Part shown: piece after piece, positions 20,101 through 26,984 of the stretch
Layout: each line of letters starts with the position of its first letter
Position numbering within the stretch: position 1 is the stretch's first letter
Source: Ctena decussata
Lineage: Eukaryota; Mollusca; Bivalvia; Lucinida; Lucinidae
Direction of reading: 5' to 3'
Length of the DNA stretch: 64,000 bases
Assembly: GCA_963989385.1 (NCBI GenBank)
Contig: OZ022505.1
Coordinates: forward strand, 56,299,737 to 56,363,736
The notes under the pieces: generated by a model
What the model saw: the letters and a program-made list of their open reading frames with translations, nothing else
The model's database searches: none
Told to the model about the DNA's origin: nothing
Position numbers and translations under genes: made by a program

Positions 20101-21770
20101 CCGAGCCATTACTTCTACATTTGTGGATGGATTTCAAAATAATTTGGCACAACTGTTTTCCTTGATGAGTAGAAGTGCCATTTGGAACATTTGTTCAGGT
20201 AGGTCCAAGGTCAAGGTCGCACTTGAAGGTCAAATGACAAAATGGCCATAATTTGAGCTTGTCCGCGCCATAACTTCAATATTTACAAATGGATTTCAAA
20301 ATAATTTGGCACAATTGTTCTCCATGTTGAGTAGAAGTACCATTTGGAACATTTGTTCAGGTAGGTCCAAGGTCAAGGTCGCACTTAAAGGTCAAATGAC
20401 AAAATGGCCAAAAATTGAGCTTGTCCGAGCCATTACCTCTACATTTATGCATGGATTTCAAAATAATTTGGCACAATTGTTCTTCTTGATGAGTGGAAGT
20501 GTCAAGTGACATACATGTGTGGGTAGGTCCAAGGTCAAGGTCACACTTGAAGGTCAGATATTGTAATTGTCATCAATTGAGCTTGTCTGGGTCATCACTT
20601 CTACTTATTTTCCTTTGTGAAAATTTGAAAAAAGGAGGAAATATGCTTGCTAAGCATGATGTTGTTTGGCTTCTTTCTAGAGTGAAGCAGTTACTTAGTC
20701 TTGACATACTTATAGGTCACTATAGCAAACAGCGGGCTCGACCAGTTGTCCCTGGACAACCTTCTAGTTACTTTGCATATACATAATGAATTAAAAAAAA
20801 TACTATATCAGATAAAGGGCACATAATAAACATAATCATTACTACCGTAACGTTCTGATCTGCTGTAGTACATGTATGTCTCATGGCTATGTACAGATCC
20901 CTGGATCAACTTTACTCATCACCGTCAAGCATGGTCTGGATATCTGTCAACTTAACACATCACCGTTGAGCATGGTCTTGCAATCTGGTGCTCTTTAGCT
21001 CAACACGATACAGATGACTTGCAATTTTACCAGTATTTCAGTCATATCAGGATGATGGGAAAGTGATAATGAAAGGCTGTGTTTGCAGTGAAACCCTTTT
21101 TGTGGTTGAAAAGAATTCTGCACAGCAGGAATCAAACCCCAACCACTAGCTTTGCAGGCCAGTGTTTAATCCACTGAGCTGCAGGGGCTCCTTTCAATGT
21201 GATATGAGCCGCGACACAAGAAAACCAACAAAGTGGTTGTGCGCCCAGGTCTAAGCTACCTCCATGCGAACAGCGAAGACTCTGATCAGACTGGGCAGAT
21301 GCCCAGGCTGATCTGAGTCTGCGCTGGGCGCACAACCACATTGTTGGTTTTCTTGTGTTGTGGCTCATATGTGTTTATTATACCCCCGGTATACGAAGTA
21401 TATAGGGGGTATATAGTTTTTGGTCTTTCCGTTAATATGTTTGTGTGTGTGTATGTTAACATTTTTTTTTTCAGGCAAGTGTGAGATACCAAGCAAAATG
21501 CAGGGAACAGAAGTGGAGGAAATCAAGAAACAGATTTTCACTGTTACCAAAATAGTAATGGTGCTCGTTGCCGTTGTGATAATAGCCGTCGTGATATCCG
21601 TAGGAATAGTAATAGTCTTCTGTTTGAAGAAAAAAGTGCCATATTCTGACGTTGGTTACCAAAAATTATTAGCCAATGAAAAAGAACAAGAGAGTGATAA
21701 CCATTTTACTGTCGGAGAAAAGGGTTTAATAAGTAACGGTGTGTTAGAAACAGCTAATGGTGAAGTATGA
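5091..21770 (+). CDS. Furin-repeat Cys-rich transmembrane protein, 3' part of gene (PCSK5/furin-2-like)
   Basis: Join of 5091-5179, 7120-7310, 14388-14528, 15192-15288, 16620-16729, 17311-17408, 19122-19293 and 21475-21770. Together these are 1194 nt (397 codons plus TGA), with all junction phases compatible. The product is a run of Cys-rich repeats of the furin type (CxxCxxxCxxC and related spacings), then a hydrophobic helix of about 25 residues, a KKK stop-transfer and a 47-residue tail. In furin, PCSK5B and insect Furin-2 this arrangement lies C-terminal to the protease and P domains. Those domains would be upstream of the window, or this may be a protease-less relative. The tail has a YSDV (YxxPhi) motif and a YQKLL di-leucine-like motif, both consistent with endosomal/TGN sorting. 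I see no clear acidic cluster. The membrane and Cys-repeat assignment is strong; the convertase identity is inferred. Confidence 0.72.
5716..5865. repeat. Near-perfect foldback element
   Basis: The left arm has CATTCGTGCTCATGTATTAT and GAATTTATTAAACTCATT. The right arm has AATAAATTCAATAATACATG followed by AGCACTCATG. The central stem GATAAGATGC / GCATCTTATC surrounds a short loop (TCGGCAGAGCCTC). A transcript of this intron would fold into a hairpin of about 70 bp. No coding content. Confidence 0.7.
6122..6327. repeat. FB-A palindromic MITE
   Basis: The ends are TGAGCTATGACACAACAAAA and GTTGTTTCTTGGCTCA. The internal pair is CTCAGATCAGCCTGGGCATA and GGCCCAGTCTGATCAGAG. It lies within the intron between the exon at 5091 and the duplicated exon at 6701. 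Confidence 0.75.
6701..6787 (+). pseudogene. Truncated tandem duplicate of the following gene 1 exon
   Basis: Its 87 bases match the start of the exon at 7120 with about seven substitutions, and the acceptor (TTTTTACAACAG versus CTTTCTAAAACAG) is also duplicated. The translation matches the real exon closely (MCVSSCPNNYYL...). After TGTACAGC the match stops abruptly at a palindromic insertion. If spliced in, the reading frame would run into the insertion and hit TAA at 6813-6815. No donor site remains in the expected place. I read it as a dead exon duplicate. Inclusion would truncate the protein before its membrane anchor. Confidence 0.75.
6789..7021. mobile_element. Palindromic MITE interrupting the duplicated exon
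   Basis: The termini GGGCCCGGTTGTTTAAA and TTTGAACAGCCGGGCCC are inverted repeats. A longer inner stem pairs CACTGATATTTTTTGTTGAA with TTCAACAAAAAATATCAGTG around a loop containing GAAGCTTTTGCAGTGCAAAAGCTCC. It begins one base after homology to the functional exon ends. Either the insertion broke the exon, or it marks the breakpoint of the duplication. Confidence 0.7.
7120..7310 (+). CDS. Gene 1 exon: furin-type Cys-rich repeat
   Basis: The acceptor is CTTTCTAAAACAG and the donor is AAAG|GTACAA. The exon encodes 63 residues starting with MCVSSCPNNYYL and containing CKLCDPTCETC, the CxxCxxxCxxC core typical of furin-like repeats. CPNNYYL followed by CKLC resembles repeats of PCSK5/6. It ends in phase 1. 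This is the intact partner of the truncated copy at 6701. Confidence 0.88.
7495..7625. repeat. FB-C foldback element, partial copy
   Basis: It opens with AAGGTGAATGGGTTTATTTTCAG-like sequence and continues with GTCAACTCTAAAAGGAAACA and TTCTTTCCTTTAAGAGTGGG, the diagnostic inverted pair of family FB-C. The 3' end merges into unrelated sequence. Confidence 0.6.
7730..9454. mobile_element. Array element AE-1 with regularly spaced X-box-like palindromes
   Basis: It opens with a palindrome around AGCTCACCTGTGCCGAAGGC / TCACAGGTGAGC, then a (CCGTCGT)n stretch at about 7780-7815. An array of roughly 320-bp units follows, and the element closes with CAGGTGAGCGATATAGGGCC. Each unit holds two versions of GTTGCYATGGCAAC. 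Nine such sites start at 7944, 8110, 8267, 8428, 8600, 8765, 8921, 9067 and 9232, a spacing of 146-172 bp. There is no coding capacity. The layout resembles that recalled for pearl-type non-autonomous bivalve elements. A truncated relative lies at 34760. Confidence 0.65.
9455..11493. other. Long intron of gene 1: no exon recognised
   Basis: This stretch lies between the gene 1 exons at 7120 and 14388. A weak FB-C remnant (AAGGGAGGCA...AAGTGTATCCATTCACCTTTA) lies near 10075-10205. An open frame at 10136-10480 has no flanking splice signals in a usable phase, no Cys repeats and no recognisable domain. I treat it as chance. A small palindrome around 11040-11100 (GCAAACAGAGTCC...CTGTTTGC) belongs to a common short foldback type. 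Confidence 0.5.
11494..11637. repeat. FB-B palindromic element
   Basis: The left arm has AAAACTTGAGTACATTCTCA and TAAAGCACACTGATTGGCTG. The right arm has CAGCCAATCAGTGAGCTTTA and GAGATTATACTCGTATAATC. The apex is CCGAGCACATGCTCAGAAG. Almost the whole element folds on itself. Confidence 0.85.
11952..12990. mobile_element. Array element AE-2, copy 1
   Basis: It opens with TATATGCCTGTTTTGAAAAA and TATTATGTCATGGCACTGTC, then a CTGTCCATCTGTCTGTCCG stretch. Diverged units of about 160-200 bp follow (GCCATAACTxRGTAACxxTTTGGGATATCTT...CTCCCCCTTTCTTA). It ends near GACATTAAAACTTGCAAAGC. The copy at 21887-23421 has the same ends in better condition. The two small ORFs it contains follow the repeats and are not genes. 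Confidence 0.6.
13180..13375. repeat. FB-C foldback element
   Basis: The arms are GGTAAATAGGTATAACTCC and GAAAGTATACCCGTGCAGCT. The inner arms are TGGTCTACTCTTTAAAAAAA and CCATTAAGAGTAGACCCACA. Same family as the copies at 24548, 26205 and 33392. Confidence 0.65.
13553..13819 (+). repeat. tRNA-derived SINE, copy 1, with a perfect 12-bp target duplication
   Basis: The head is tRNA-like: an A box around TTAGCGCAATCGGTAGG, a B box GGTTCGAATCC, and closure at CTGGCCAC. The body has GAAGGGCAGTTGTCAG...GGCGAAAGTATGTGCAC...GCCCAGGAATAGTGTGG, shared with the copy at 50978. The tail is short (AAAATCAACCAA). TCAACTAAGGCT flanks it on both sides (13541-13552 and 13820-13831). The anticodon arm pairs poorly, so this is not a functional tRNA gene. 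It should carry an internal Pol III promoter. Confidence 0.85.
13832..14387. other. Intron remainder before the gene 1 exon at 14388
   Basis: No gene or clear repeat is visible. The stretch ends with the polypyrimidine tract and acceptor TATATTTGCAG at 14377-14387. Confidence 0.5.
14388..14528 (+). CDS. Gene 1 exon: furin-type Cys-rich repeat
   Basis: The acceptor is ATATTTGCAG and the donor is GCAG|GTCAGT. It joins in phase 1 to the preceding exon. The translation is VESNKHCRVCSGKCFECDKR and onward, with CRVCSGKCFEC (CxxCxxxCxxC), CTSC and two further Cys. It ends in phase 1. Too short for simple ORF detection but supported by phase, splice sites and Cys spacing. Confidence 0.85.
14566..14771. 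repeat. FB-D foldback element
   Basis: The arms are GAGCTCCAGATAAGGTGGAG and CCCCTTCTTACCTGGAGTGC. The inner pair around CATTAGAACTGTCTTGGCAAG...GAACTGTTCAAATGAGGGGT has partly lost symmetry. Family members also occur at 16758 and 19310, each just downstream of a gene 1 exon. Confidence 0.65.
15192..15288 (+). CDS. Gene 1 exon: Cys-rich repeat
   Basis: The acceptor is TTCCATTTCAG and the donor is GGCAG|GTAGGT. The first codon is completed by the G of the previous exon (Asp). It encodes DQYMAFDGSCKKCPSGCISC and then SSDKNCTCCSHG, again a CxxCxxxCxxC core. It ends in phase 2. Confidence 0.85.
15455..15720. repeat. AE-3 fragment followed by a SINE-like tail
   Basis: The AE-3 ends are visible as GCCTGAACAAAACTCAGGAA and GCAAGCTATCCTGTCCCGGT with GACAGG, around (GGC)n and AAAGTTTTACGATAAAGC. 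From about 15640 an unrelated tail reads GACTGAAATACTGTCTCAAA, GGGCCGTTAAACC and (AATC)n, of the kind that closes tRNA-derived SINEs. A plausible reading is a short AE-3 copy inserted into an old SINE. Confidence 0.5.
16125..16298. mobile_element. 174-bp TA-flanked MITE, copy 1
   Basis: The ends are TAGTGGACCTTCTTTACAAT and GTTGTGAAGAGGATTGACTG, inverted repeats flanked by TA (16123-16124, 16299-16300). A copy of exactly the same length lies at 36020-36193. The interior (TTTGTTCCCAAATATTTTGAC, AATTTGCTGTTG) is shared. CAGT-type ends plus TA suggest a Tc1/mariner/pogo relative. Confidence 0.75.
16438..16555. repeat. Tandem repeat of about 50 bp next to a splice acceptor
   Basis: AGTATTTACTTCCTTTGATC recurs at about 16438, 16489 and 16539, with CC-TT-CC-A-ATATTGGTTTT...TGTTTTCAT between. 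There are two full units and one partial. It ends about 65 bp before the acceptor of the next gene 1 exon. Confidence 0.7.
16620..16729 (+). CDS. Gene 1 exon: Cys-rich repeat
   Basis: The acceptor is TTTCCTTTCAG and the donor is GGAG|GTAGGA. It follows the AG of the previous exon to form Ser. It encodes SYLKNGNCVKGCGTGYLPFH and ends at CQQCDG. It has four Cys and no frame breaks. It ends in phase 1. Confidence 0.85.
16758..17115. repeat. FB-D copy followed by an FB-C copy
   Basis: FB-D (16758-16912) is well preserved. CAGAGCTCCAGATAAGTAGG pairs with CCTTCTTATCTGGAGCACCG, and TTTCTCCATAAAACCATATG pairs with CGCTTTTATGGAGAAATATA. FB-C follows directly (about 16917-17115) with GTCAACCTATAAAGGAAAGA and TCTTCAAGAGTAGACCCTAT. 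Neither encodes protein. Confidence 0.7.
17311..17408 (+). CDS. Gene 1 exon: Cys-rich repeat
   Basis: The acceptor is TTTCTTCTTGCAG and the donor is TCAATG|GTAAAT. The G of the previous exon plus CA gives Ala. It encodes ACNVCPEGFNYINGVCVQQS and NCPEGHYFQWNSM. It ends in phase 0, just before array element AE-3. Confidence 0.85.
17424..18544. mobile_element. Array element AE-3, long copy, with TGACCTTGA..TCAAGGTCA palindromes
   Basis: It opens with AGCTCGCCTGAACGAAAGTT and a run of GTCCGC/GGCGTC hexamers (17470-17518). Tandem units of 164-179 bp follow (GATGTTTTGGTTAAAGTTTT...TTGGTCCAAAGTTTTACAG). The element closes with AGGCGAGCTATGCTGTCAGG and CGACAGCTCTTGTTG. TGACCTTGATGTCAAGGTCA begins at 17651, 17830 and 18006, and a one-base variant begins at 18170. 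A C17-like homopolymer lies near 18330. Short, array-less relatives occur at 15455, 25918, 28757 and 45160. Confidence 0.65.
18545..19121. other. Intron remainder before the gene 1 exon at 19122
   Basis: Nothing recognisable beyond AT-rich intronic sequence. It ends in the acceptor CTTTATTTCAG. Confidence 0.5.
19122..19293 (+). CDS. Gene 1 exon: last Cys-rich repeats before the membrane anchor
   Basis: The acceptor is TTTATTTCAG and the donor is GATG|GTGAGT. It encodes TCKPCNSTCKSCIGPSNSDC, then LSCYPPLGYNNLLRRCMNCC and TCCKCIEDG. CxxCxxxCxxC (CKPCNSTCKSC) is the clearest furin-repeat core in the gene, and two CC pairs follow. It ends in phase 1. Confidence 0.88.
19310..19487. repeat. FB-D foldback element, best-preserved copy
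   Basis: GTGCTCCAGATAAGATGCGG pairs with CCTTTTCTTATCTGGAGC. A central perfect palindrome runs through ACATATGTTGTGACCCCTCA-type sequence: CATATGTTGTGACCCCTCAT, TAGAACCGTCTCGGCGAGAC, and the exact inverse. It begins 17 bp after the exon donor. Confidence 0.8.
19672..20740. mobile_element. Array element AE-4 with about six 162-bp units
   Basis: The terminal inverted pair is GTCGAGCCCGCTTGCG and AGCGGGCTCGAC. A (CCGT)n/(GTGC)n stretch lies at about 19725-19770. Units start near 19774, 19936, 20099, 20260, 20422 and 20584, a spacing of 161-163 bp. Each contains GCCATAACTTCTACATTTA, GGATTTCAAAATAATTTGGC and GTCCAAGGTCAAGGTCACAC. No protein is encoded; the open frames follow the repeat. Confidence 0.7.
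20741..21204. other. Intron sequence without recognised features
   Basis: About 21118-21190 there is GAATCAAACCCCAACCACTAG, CTTTGCAGGCCAGTG and CCACTGAGCTGCAGGGGCTCC. This resembles an inverted, decayed tRNA-derived head (B-box-like GAATC..ACC), but it is too degraded to classify. Confidence 0.35.
21205..21367. repeat. FB-A palindromic MITE
   Basis: It runs from TGAGCCGCGACACAAGAAAA to TTTTCTTGTGTTGTGGCTCA, both abutted by TA/AT. GGTTGTGCGCCCAG pairs with CTGGGCGCACAACC. It lies about 100 bp before the acceptor of the terminal exon of gene 1. Confidence 0.85.
21377..21450. repeat. AE-6-type terminal fragment next to the last acceptor of gene 1
   Basis: TATACCCCCGGTATACGAAG and TATATAGGGGGTATATAG match the left end of AE-6 at 61464 (TATACCCCCGGCATACGAAG). 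It is followed by GTCTTTCCG and (TG)n. The polypyrimidine tract of the acceptor (A(T)10CAG) follows directly, so the 3' end of this intron is repeat-derived. Confidence 0.6.
21475..21770 (+). CDS. Gene 1 terminal exon: transmembrane helix and cytoplasmic tail
   Basis: The acceptor is TTTTTTTTTTCAG and the exon ends in TGA. After a short juxtamembrane linker (GKCEIPSKMQGTEVEEIKKQ) comes a hydrophobic stretch, about IVMVLVAVVIIAVVISVGIV and five more residues. KKK then marks the cytosolic side. The tail of about 47 residues has YSDV and YQKLL motifs and is rich in Glu/Lys, ending NGEV. This supports a type I membrane protein. The hydrophobic segment is Val/Ile-biased and the frame is intact. 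I see no AATAAA before the next repeat at 21887. Confidence 0.88.
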
Positions 21771-21886
21771 TGTTGAATGTTAGAATGTTTGCTTGTGTGG
21801 AAGGCTAGGCTAAGTTGTCTTCTGGTGTGAGTATACATGTATTATGATTAAGGTCTTGTAGTAAGGGTTGGTTTGGATAATAGTTT

Positions 21887-23421
21887 TATACGCCCGTTTT
21901 GAAAAAACGGAAGTATTATGTCGTGGCGCTGTCCGTCCGTCCGTCCGTAAACATTCTTGTACACGCCATAACTCAGTAACCATTTGGGATATCTTCATGA
22001 AATTTGGTAGGCATATATGTATTGGGGTGGGGGAACGTGTCGCGTACAAAAATGGTTGCTCCCCCTTTCTTACTTTTGAAGTTATGCCCCTTTGATTAAT
22101 TTTTTTCCCTGTAAGTCTTGAACGCGCCATAACTAGATAACCGTTTGGGATATCTTTATAAAACTTCATAGCAATGTGTATGAAGTCCTAACGATGTGTC
22201 GCGTACAACAATGGCTGCTCTCCCTTTCTTCATTTTAGAGTTAATCCCTTTCATTAGTTCTTATCGGCTACTTTCGTGTAAACTTTTCTAAATTGTCAAG
22301 GGAAAAAAGTAGAACTAAAAAAGGTGTAATTACTGTATTTAGGTTATCTCCCTTGTTCAAAGATATTGTAGCTAGACTGGTCATATTTGGCATACAGGTT
22401 GATGACGACATGTTGTATTGTGGGATTGAGAACCAGCCTTCTCCTGCTTATTCTTCCCTATATTTATCTGATTTTCTTTCTTTCCCTACTTTGAATAATG
22501 AAAGTTTACGTCAAAGATTTTTCAACAACCATGCAAGCTAGAGTAGTCATATTTGTTGTGCAGGTTGATAACGACATGTTGTATCTTGGGATTGAGAACC
22601 AGCCTTCTCCTGCTTATTCTTCCCTGTATTTGTCTGATTTTCTTTCTTTCCATACTTTGAATAATGAAATTTTTCGTCAAAGATTTCTCCACAACCAAGC
22701 AAGCTAGAGTAGTCATATTTGGTATGCAGGTTGATGACGATATGTTGTATCGTTGGATTGAGAACCAGCCTTTTTCTGCTTATTCTTCCCTGTATTTGTC
22801 CAATAGTCTTTCTTTCCATACTTTGAATAATGAACTTTTTCATCAAAGTTTTCTCCACAACCATGCAAGCTAGATTAGTCATATTTGGTATGCAGGTTAA
22901 TGATGACTTACTGTATTGTGGGATTGAGAACCAGACTTCTCCTCTTTTTATTCTCTGTATTTGTCTGATTTTTTTTCTCTCTTTACTTTGAATAATGCAT
23001 TTTTTTCGCAAAAGATTTCTATGCACCTGTAAGTTAGAGTAGGGAATTTTGTATGCAGGTTGATGAGAACTTGTTGTATTGTGGAATTGAGAACCAGTCG
23101 TCTGCTTATTCTTCCCTATATTTTTCCAATTTTCTTTCTCTCCTGACTTTGAATAATGTAATTTTTTGTAACAGATTTCACAGCAACCATTCATATTTGG
23201 TATACATGGTAACAATGATTTCCCACACTCTTTATGCTTTTTGTTATGAAAATAACATCATTTGATTTAAGCAATTAAGGGGGGATATAGGCGGATTGAA
23301 TTATAGAGTGGTTGCCCCTGTTTGTCTGCCTGTCTATCCTTTTGTAAACAATCTTGTTCATTCTGTAACTCCTTTAGGACATTGAAACGGGCGTATTATG
23401 CGCCGCTTGCGAAGCCCTTGT
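21887..23421. mobile_element. Array element AE-2, copy 2 (complete-looking)
   Basis: The ends are TATACGCCCGTTTTGAAAAA (followed by TATTATGTCGTGGCGCTGTC) and GACATTGAAACGGGCGTATT, then ATGCGCCGCTTGCGAAGCCC. (CCGT)n lies at about 21931-21947. The first half has GGGATATCTT units. The second half has four to five units of about 150-170 bp containing GATTGAGAACCAGCCTTCTC and CTTTGAATAATGAA. A long minus-strand open frame across 22547-23215 follows the units and is not a gene. Confidence 0.65.
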
Positions 23422-24270
23422 TAGATAGTTTCCATGGTCTATTTGAGTGTCGTTGCTCCCATGGTCCATTTGAGTGTCGTAGCTCCTCATTGGAGCCTGT
23501 TTTTGAGGGGCAGGTCTAGTGAGGGTCTACAACTTCATGTACAATAAGAAATAAAACAATCACTGAATTATCTTGAAAAAAACGTCTTTATCTGTATTCC
23601 TCGAACTTCAGCTTGTTTCGTTGAAACATTGGCACAAAAAGGGTGCCAAAGTTCTGTTGATGAATGAGTACATTTTCAGGGGAAGCAACTCAGCCATTTT
23701 CATTTTTCCATCCATCTCAGTGGATGTCAATTTTTAAAGAAAAGAATTTGCTACACTAGGAGCAAATTTGTTCCTTTATGAGTAGACCACATTTTGGAAA
23801 GCCACTCAGAGAAGCAAACAAGAAGTCCTAAAATCTGTTTACCTTTGTAATAATGGTGGAAAAATTAAGGAATACATATTAAGTAGACAGGGGGTTTCTA
23901 ATGATAATTCTCTGATGTTGTGACCACTCATTACAGAACCGCTATTACCAGGTGGTTCTAAAATATGAGTGGTTTATTTCAATTCAACAAAATCAGCTCA
24001 AAGTATCTTAAAACACTTATGTGGACCATCAATACTGTTGCTTGACATGCCAGCCTCTGCCTTCTAGTTCTACAGAAACAATCAGATTTTTATGTTATTG
24101 TATTTTTGACATGTTTATTATTTATGTGACTGTGTGTTTTCATTGTAAGCGAGAAGATATAATTTGGTTGAGATACTGTAGTTTTGTGTTATATGTGCTA
24201 GTCTGTGCTTTAAGCAGAATTCACCCCTGGTTAAATAGGTATATACAAGGGCTGTTATGAAATGAAGCGG
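23422..24270. repeat. Intergenic stretch with FB-C and FB-D remnants
   Basis: FB-C occupies about 23660-23880 (GAGTACATTTTCAGGGGAAG, CTTTATGAGTAGACCACATT). An FB-D remnant follows (23885-23965, GTGACCACTCATTACAGAAC, GGTGGTTCTAAAATATGAGT). Nothing coding is recognised, and the open frame at 24021-24260 has no supporting features. Confidence 0.5.
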
Positions 24271-24412
24271 AGTTGAAAGAGCTGTTGTGAAACAAAAAAG
24301 AGTCATAGTTACCAAATGACCTGATGACCAGGTTGTTTGGTAACTATGACTCTTTTTCATTTCATATCAGCTGTTTTTCGTTTTGCAACATCCTTGAAAA
24401 CATAGTTAAACA
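24271..24412. repeat. FB-F foldback element, copy 1
   Basis: AAAGAGTCATAGTTACCAAA pairs with TTTGGTAACTATGACTCTTT around TGACCTGATGACCAGGTTG. The outer arms (AGCTGTTGTGAAACAAAAAA, CATATCAGCTGTTTTTCGTT) pair less well. The copy at 46583 has the same downstream phrase CCTTGAAAACATAGTTAA. Confidence 0.8.
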
Positions 24413-24547
24413 GGTGTGGAATTGAACATGTTTATAGTAAAATATTTTCAAGGGAATATTATAAATAGTGAGAATGTTGCAAACATATCATAAGGCTTCA
24501 GATGATGGGGGTGTGGGATGATAATAGGGTGATACTTTTCGTAGTAT

Positions 24548-24920
24548 TCTCTTAAGGTGTAATGATACACCGTCATGGGTTTCTGCCATGTATTTGAAAA
24601 GGGAATAACTTTTGTAACTTCATGTTTGCTTTCCTGGACGTTGAAGCTCTTCATGGAAGGGGTTGGCTCTTAAAAGGAAGAATTTGCTCCTAGAGAGGAA
24701 TTCTTTCCTTTAAGAGCTAACCTCCATTGTGAAGGGAGGTCAGAATAAAAATGACAAGAGTTTCTTCCCCTGAAAGTGTACCCATTCACATTAATACAAT
24801 TATGTTTTGACCCCCTCGTTAGATATGCCTCAGTGAGGCATTTCTGTTGAGGGATAATAACATAATGCTTTTGTGGAGAATTATCTCAAATCATCCCAGA
24901 TGTCCTTTATCTCTAGCTCA
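24548..24920. repeat. FB-C copy followed by FB-D fragment
   Basis: FB-C (24548-24796): GGCTCTTAAAAGGAAGAATT pairs with TTCTTTCCTTTAAGAGCTAA. FB-D fragment (24797-24920): GACCCCCTCGTTAGATATGC and TGAGGGATAATAACATAATG. Confidence 0.6.
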
Positions 24921-25059
24921 TAGCATATTTATGTCAACTGCATGAACATTCATGTACTCATGTGTGATTGAGTTGTGAGTTTTGCTTTTAAATTATTTAT
25001 TGTAATGATTAATATGGACTATTGATAAGTTTAGAACTTTGAGAAATATGTCATCAGAC

Positions 25060-25195
25060 ATTGTTTGATGAGGTCAAGGTCATTGATTGGCATGAACCTC
25101 ATTGGTTGACTAAGTCAAGGTCATTACTTTGCTAGGTCAAGGTCATTGACTGCTTTTTCTCAGGGCCAACAGAGCTCGCTTGTTATAATCAAACA
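25060..25195. repeat. Array-element fragment with three AGGTCAAGGTCA-like motifs
   Basis: GAGGTCAAGGTCATTGA, TAAGTCAAGGTCATTAC and TAGGTCAAGGTCATTGA occur in about 85 bp, followed by CAGAGCTCGCTTGTTATAAT, an element-end-like phrase. The left end is not identifiable. Confidence 0.5.
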
Positions 25196-25327
25196 CCTGT
25201 TGCAGCGTAATAGAATAGGAATTAAAGTTAAATTGTATAAATATTTACATGTTTCACTTTCTGACATTTTATGAGTAACTATATATGTACATAGGCTGGC
25301 CTGGGTATGCACCGTTGAAATAGTCTT

Positions 25328-25550
25328 TAAGGTGAATGGGTATACTCTTAGGGGAAATAACTCTGCCATTTTTATTTTTGCTTCCCTTTCTTACCAGGGT
25401 CAACTATTAAGGGCAAGAAATTCTTTCCTTTAAGAGTAGACCCTATTTTGGCTGAGCTTTGTTGACCAGGGAAGAAAACAGAAATATAAAAAGTTGTTCC
25501 CCTTTGTAAGAAATTGCAGAAAAAATTGGAGGTATATCCATTCATCTTAA
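25328..25550. repeat. FB-C foldback element
   Basis: AAGGTGAATGGGTATACTCT pairs with GGAGGTATATCCATTCATCT. GGGTCAACTATTAAGGGCAA pairs with TTCCTTTAAGAGTAGACCCT. Confidence 0.7.
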
Positions 25551-25917
25551 GGTCTGCTTTTTTTCATAGCACAACTAGTTTGTCAATATTAGTGGGTTTA
25601 CACAAATGGTTTTATATAATGTACAACACATGTATAGTAACACTCATTGTTGATAAATTTTCAGTATATTTGATATGTATACCTGTACGATTGATGATGG
25701 ATTTCTATTATACTGATCCTTTATTCATGGATAAAGAAAATAACTTCCATGTGATTAGCAGAATTCCAGATAAAATGAGGTGTCGATGGTATCCTGCTAT
25801 GGCCTTGAAAACATGTAGTTATTGCTCATCATTTAAACTGCCTGTGTGAGGTAGGTATACTGAGGGATCACAACCAGGTCATGGATAAAAAATGAATTTT
25901 TATAAGATGAGCCTTTT
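25551..25917. other. Intergenic, nothing recognised
   Basis: An open frame running into this stretch carries no recognisable domain and partly overlaps FB-C. The phrase CAGAATTCCAGATAAAATGA is a weak FB-D-like remnant. Confidence 0.4.
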
Positions 25918-26070
25918 TAGCTCGCCTGAACGAAGTTCAGGAAAAGCTATTGTCGGCGTCTCGGCGGCGTTGGCGTTAGCAAAATGTTAAAGTTTTACGT
26001 TAAAGTTTTTTTTGTGATGGGCAAGGCGCTGTCAGGCGAGCTATCCTGTCCCTGTGACAGGTCTTGTTTA
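25918..26070. repeat. AE-3 short copy
   Basis: It runs from TAGCTCGCCTGAACGAAGTT (CAGG) to CTGTCAGGCGAGCTATCCTG (TCCCTGTGACAGGTCTTGTT). It contains GGCGTCTCGGCGGCGTTGGC and GTTAAAGTTTTACGTTAAAG but no core array. Confidence 0.7.
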
Positions 26071-26204
26071 TTTTGAGCTCTGGATTACATATATATGTGT
26101 GGTATGAATTTTATGAACAGAAACCTTATGCGACATTAAAAAAATGCTAGTCAGAAACTAAGGGCATACATTACCTTTTCTTTTGATGCAGTATCACCAT
26201 TTTT

Positions 26205-26460
26205 GCTTTGAGGTGGATGGGTACTCTTTCAGGGGAAGGAACTCTATTTCTTTTTTGTCTCCCTTCTCAATAAGGGTGGGGTGTCAACTCTTAAAGGAAA
26301 GAATTTTCTCTCGTAGGAGAAAATTCTTTCTTTTAAGAGTAGATGCCATTGTTTTAGGGCTATGTCATCCAAGGAAATCAGCAGGGAGGGACAGAGTTGT
26401 TCCCCTTTATAATTATAAAAGATGGTGAACAACCAGGGAGGTGTACCCATATACTTTAAA
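26205..26460. repeat. FB-C foldback element
   Basis: GAGGTGGATGGGTACTCTTT pairs with GGAGGTGTACCCATATACTT. AACTCTTAAAGGAAAGAATT pairs with ATTCTTTCTTTTAAGAGTAG around TTCTCTCGTAGGAGAA. Confidence 0.75.
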
Positions 26461-26984
26461 TTATGAATAACATTTACAGCCTTTGATCTGATACAGAATA
26501 TCAAACAATTAATTGAGATTTGGTATGAATTGTATTTGAAAATAATTTTGGAGTAAGTTTTGGTATTAATGAATTTCAACGTGTAGCCAAGCATTTAACT
26601 GACACGTAGAGGTGTGACATCTTCAGCAGAATTCTTATTGAAAACTTGGAAAAGTTATTCCATAATTGAAATTTGTATACTCGTATTATCTTGACCATGA
26701 TACAGGAGAGCCCTTGTCATGTCAAAAGTAGTCGGTTTCCCGTTCACTGTTAAGAAACTAGCATTTAACTTTGACATGACAAAGTTGCTTTTCTATTGGT
26801 CACTATTGCTATTTTTTTATGGTACATGTACATAGAAAAGGCTCAGATTAAACAGCGAAGATGCACAGCCTGTCATGTCAGTGCTTGTCTGTGTAAGAAA
26901 GAGACCTTGTACATGTCATTACTTATTTCACAGGGGGAAGTAGATGCTAATGTACAATAATGTACAAATCAGTAGATCATTAAA

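Noticed and set aside
22547..23215. 222-codon minus-strand ORF
   Set aside because: It runs across the tandem units of AE-2 copy 2 and its translation repeats with them. Stop-free by repetition rather than coding constraint.
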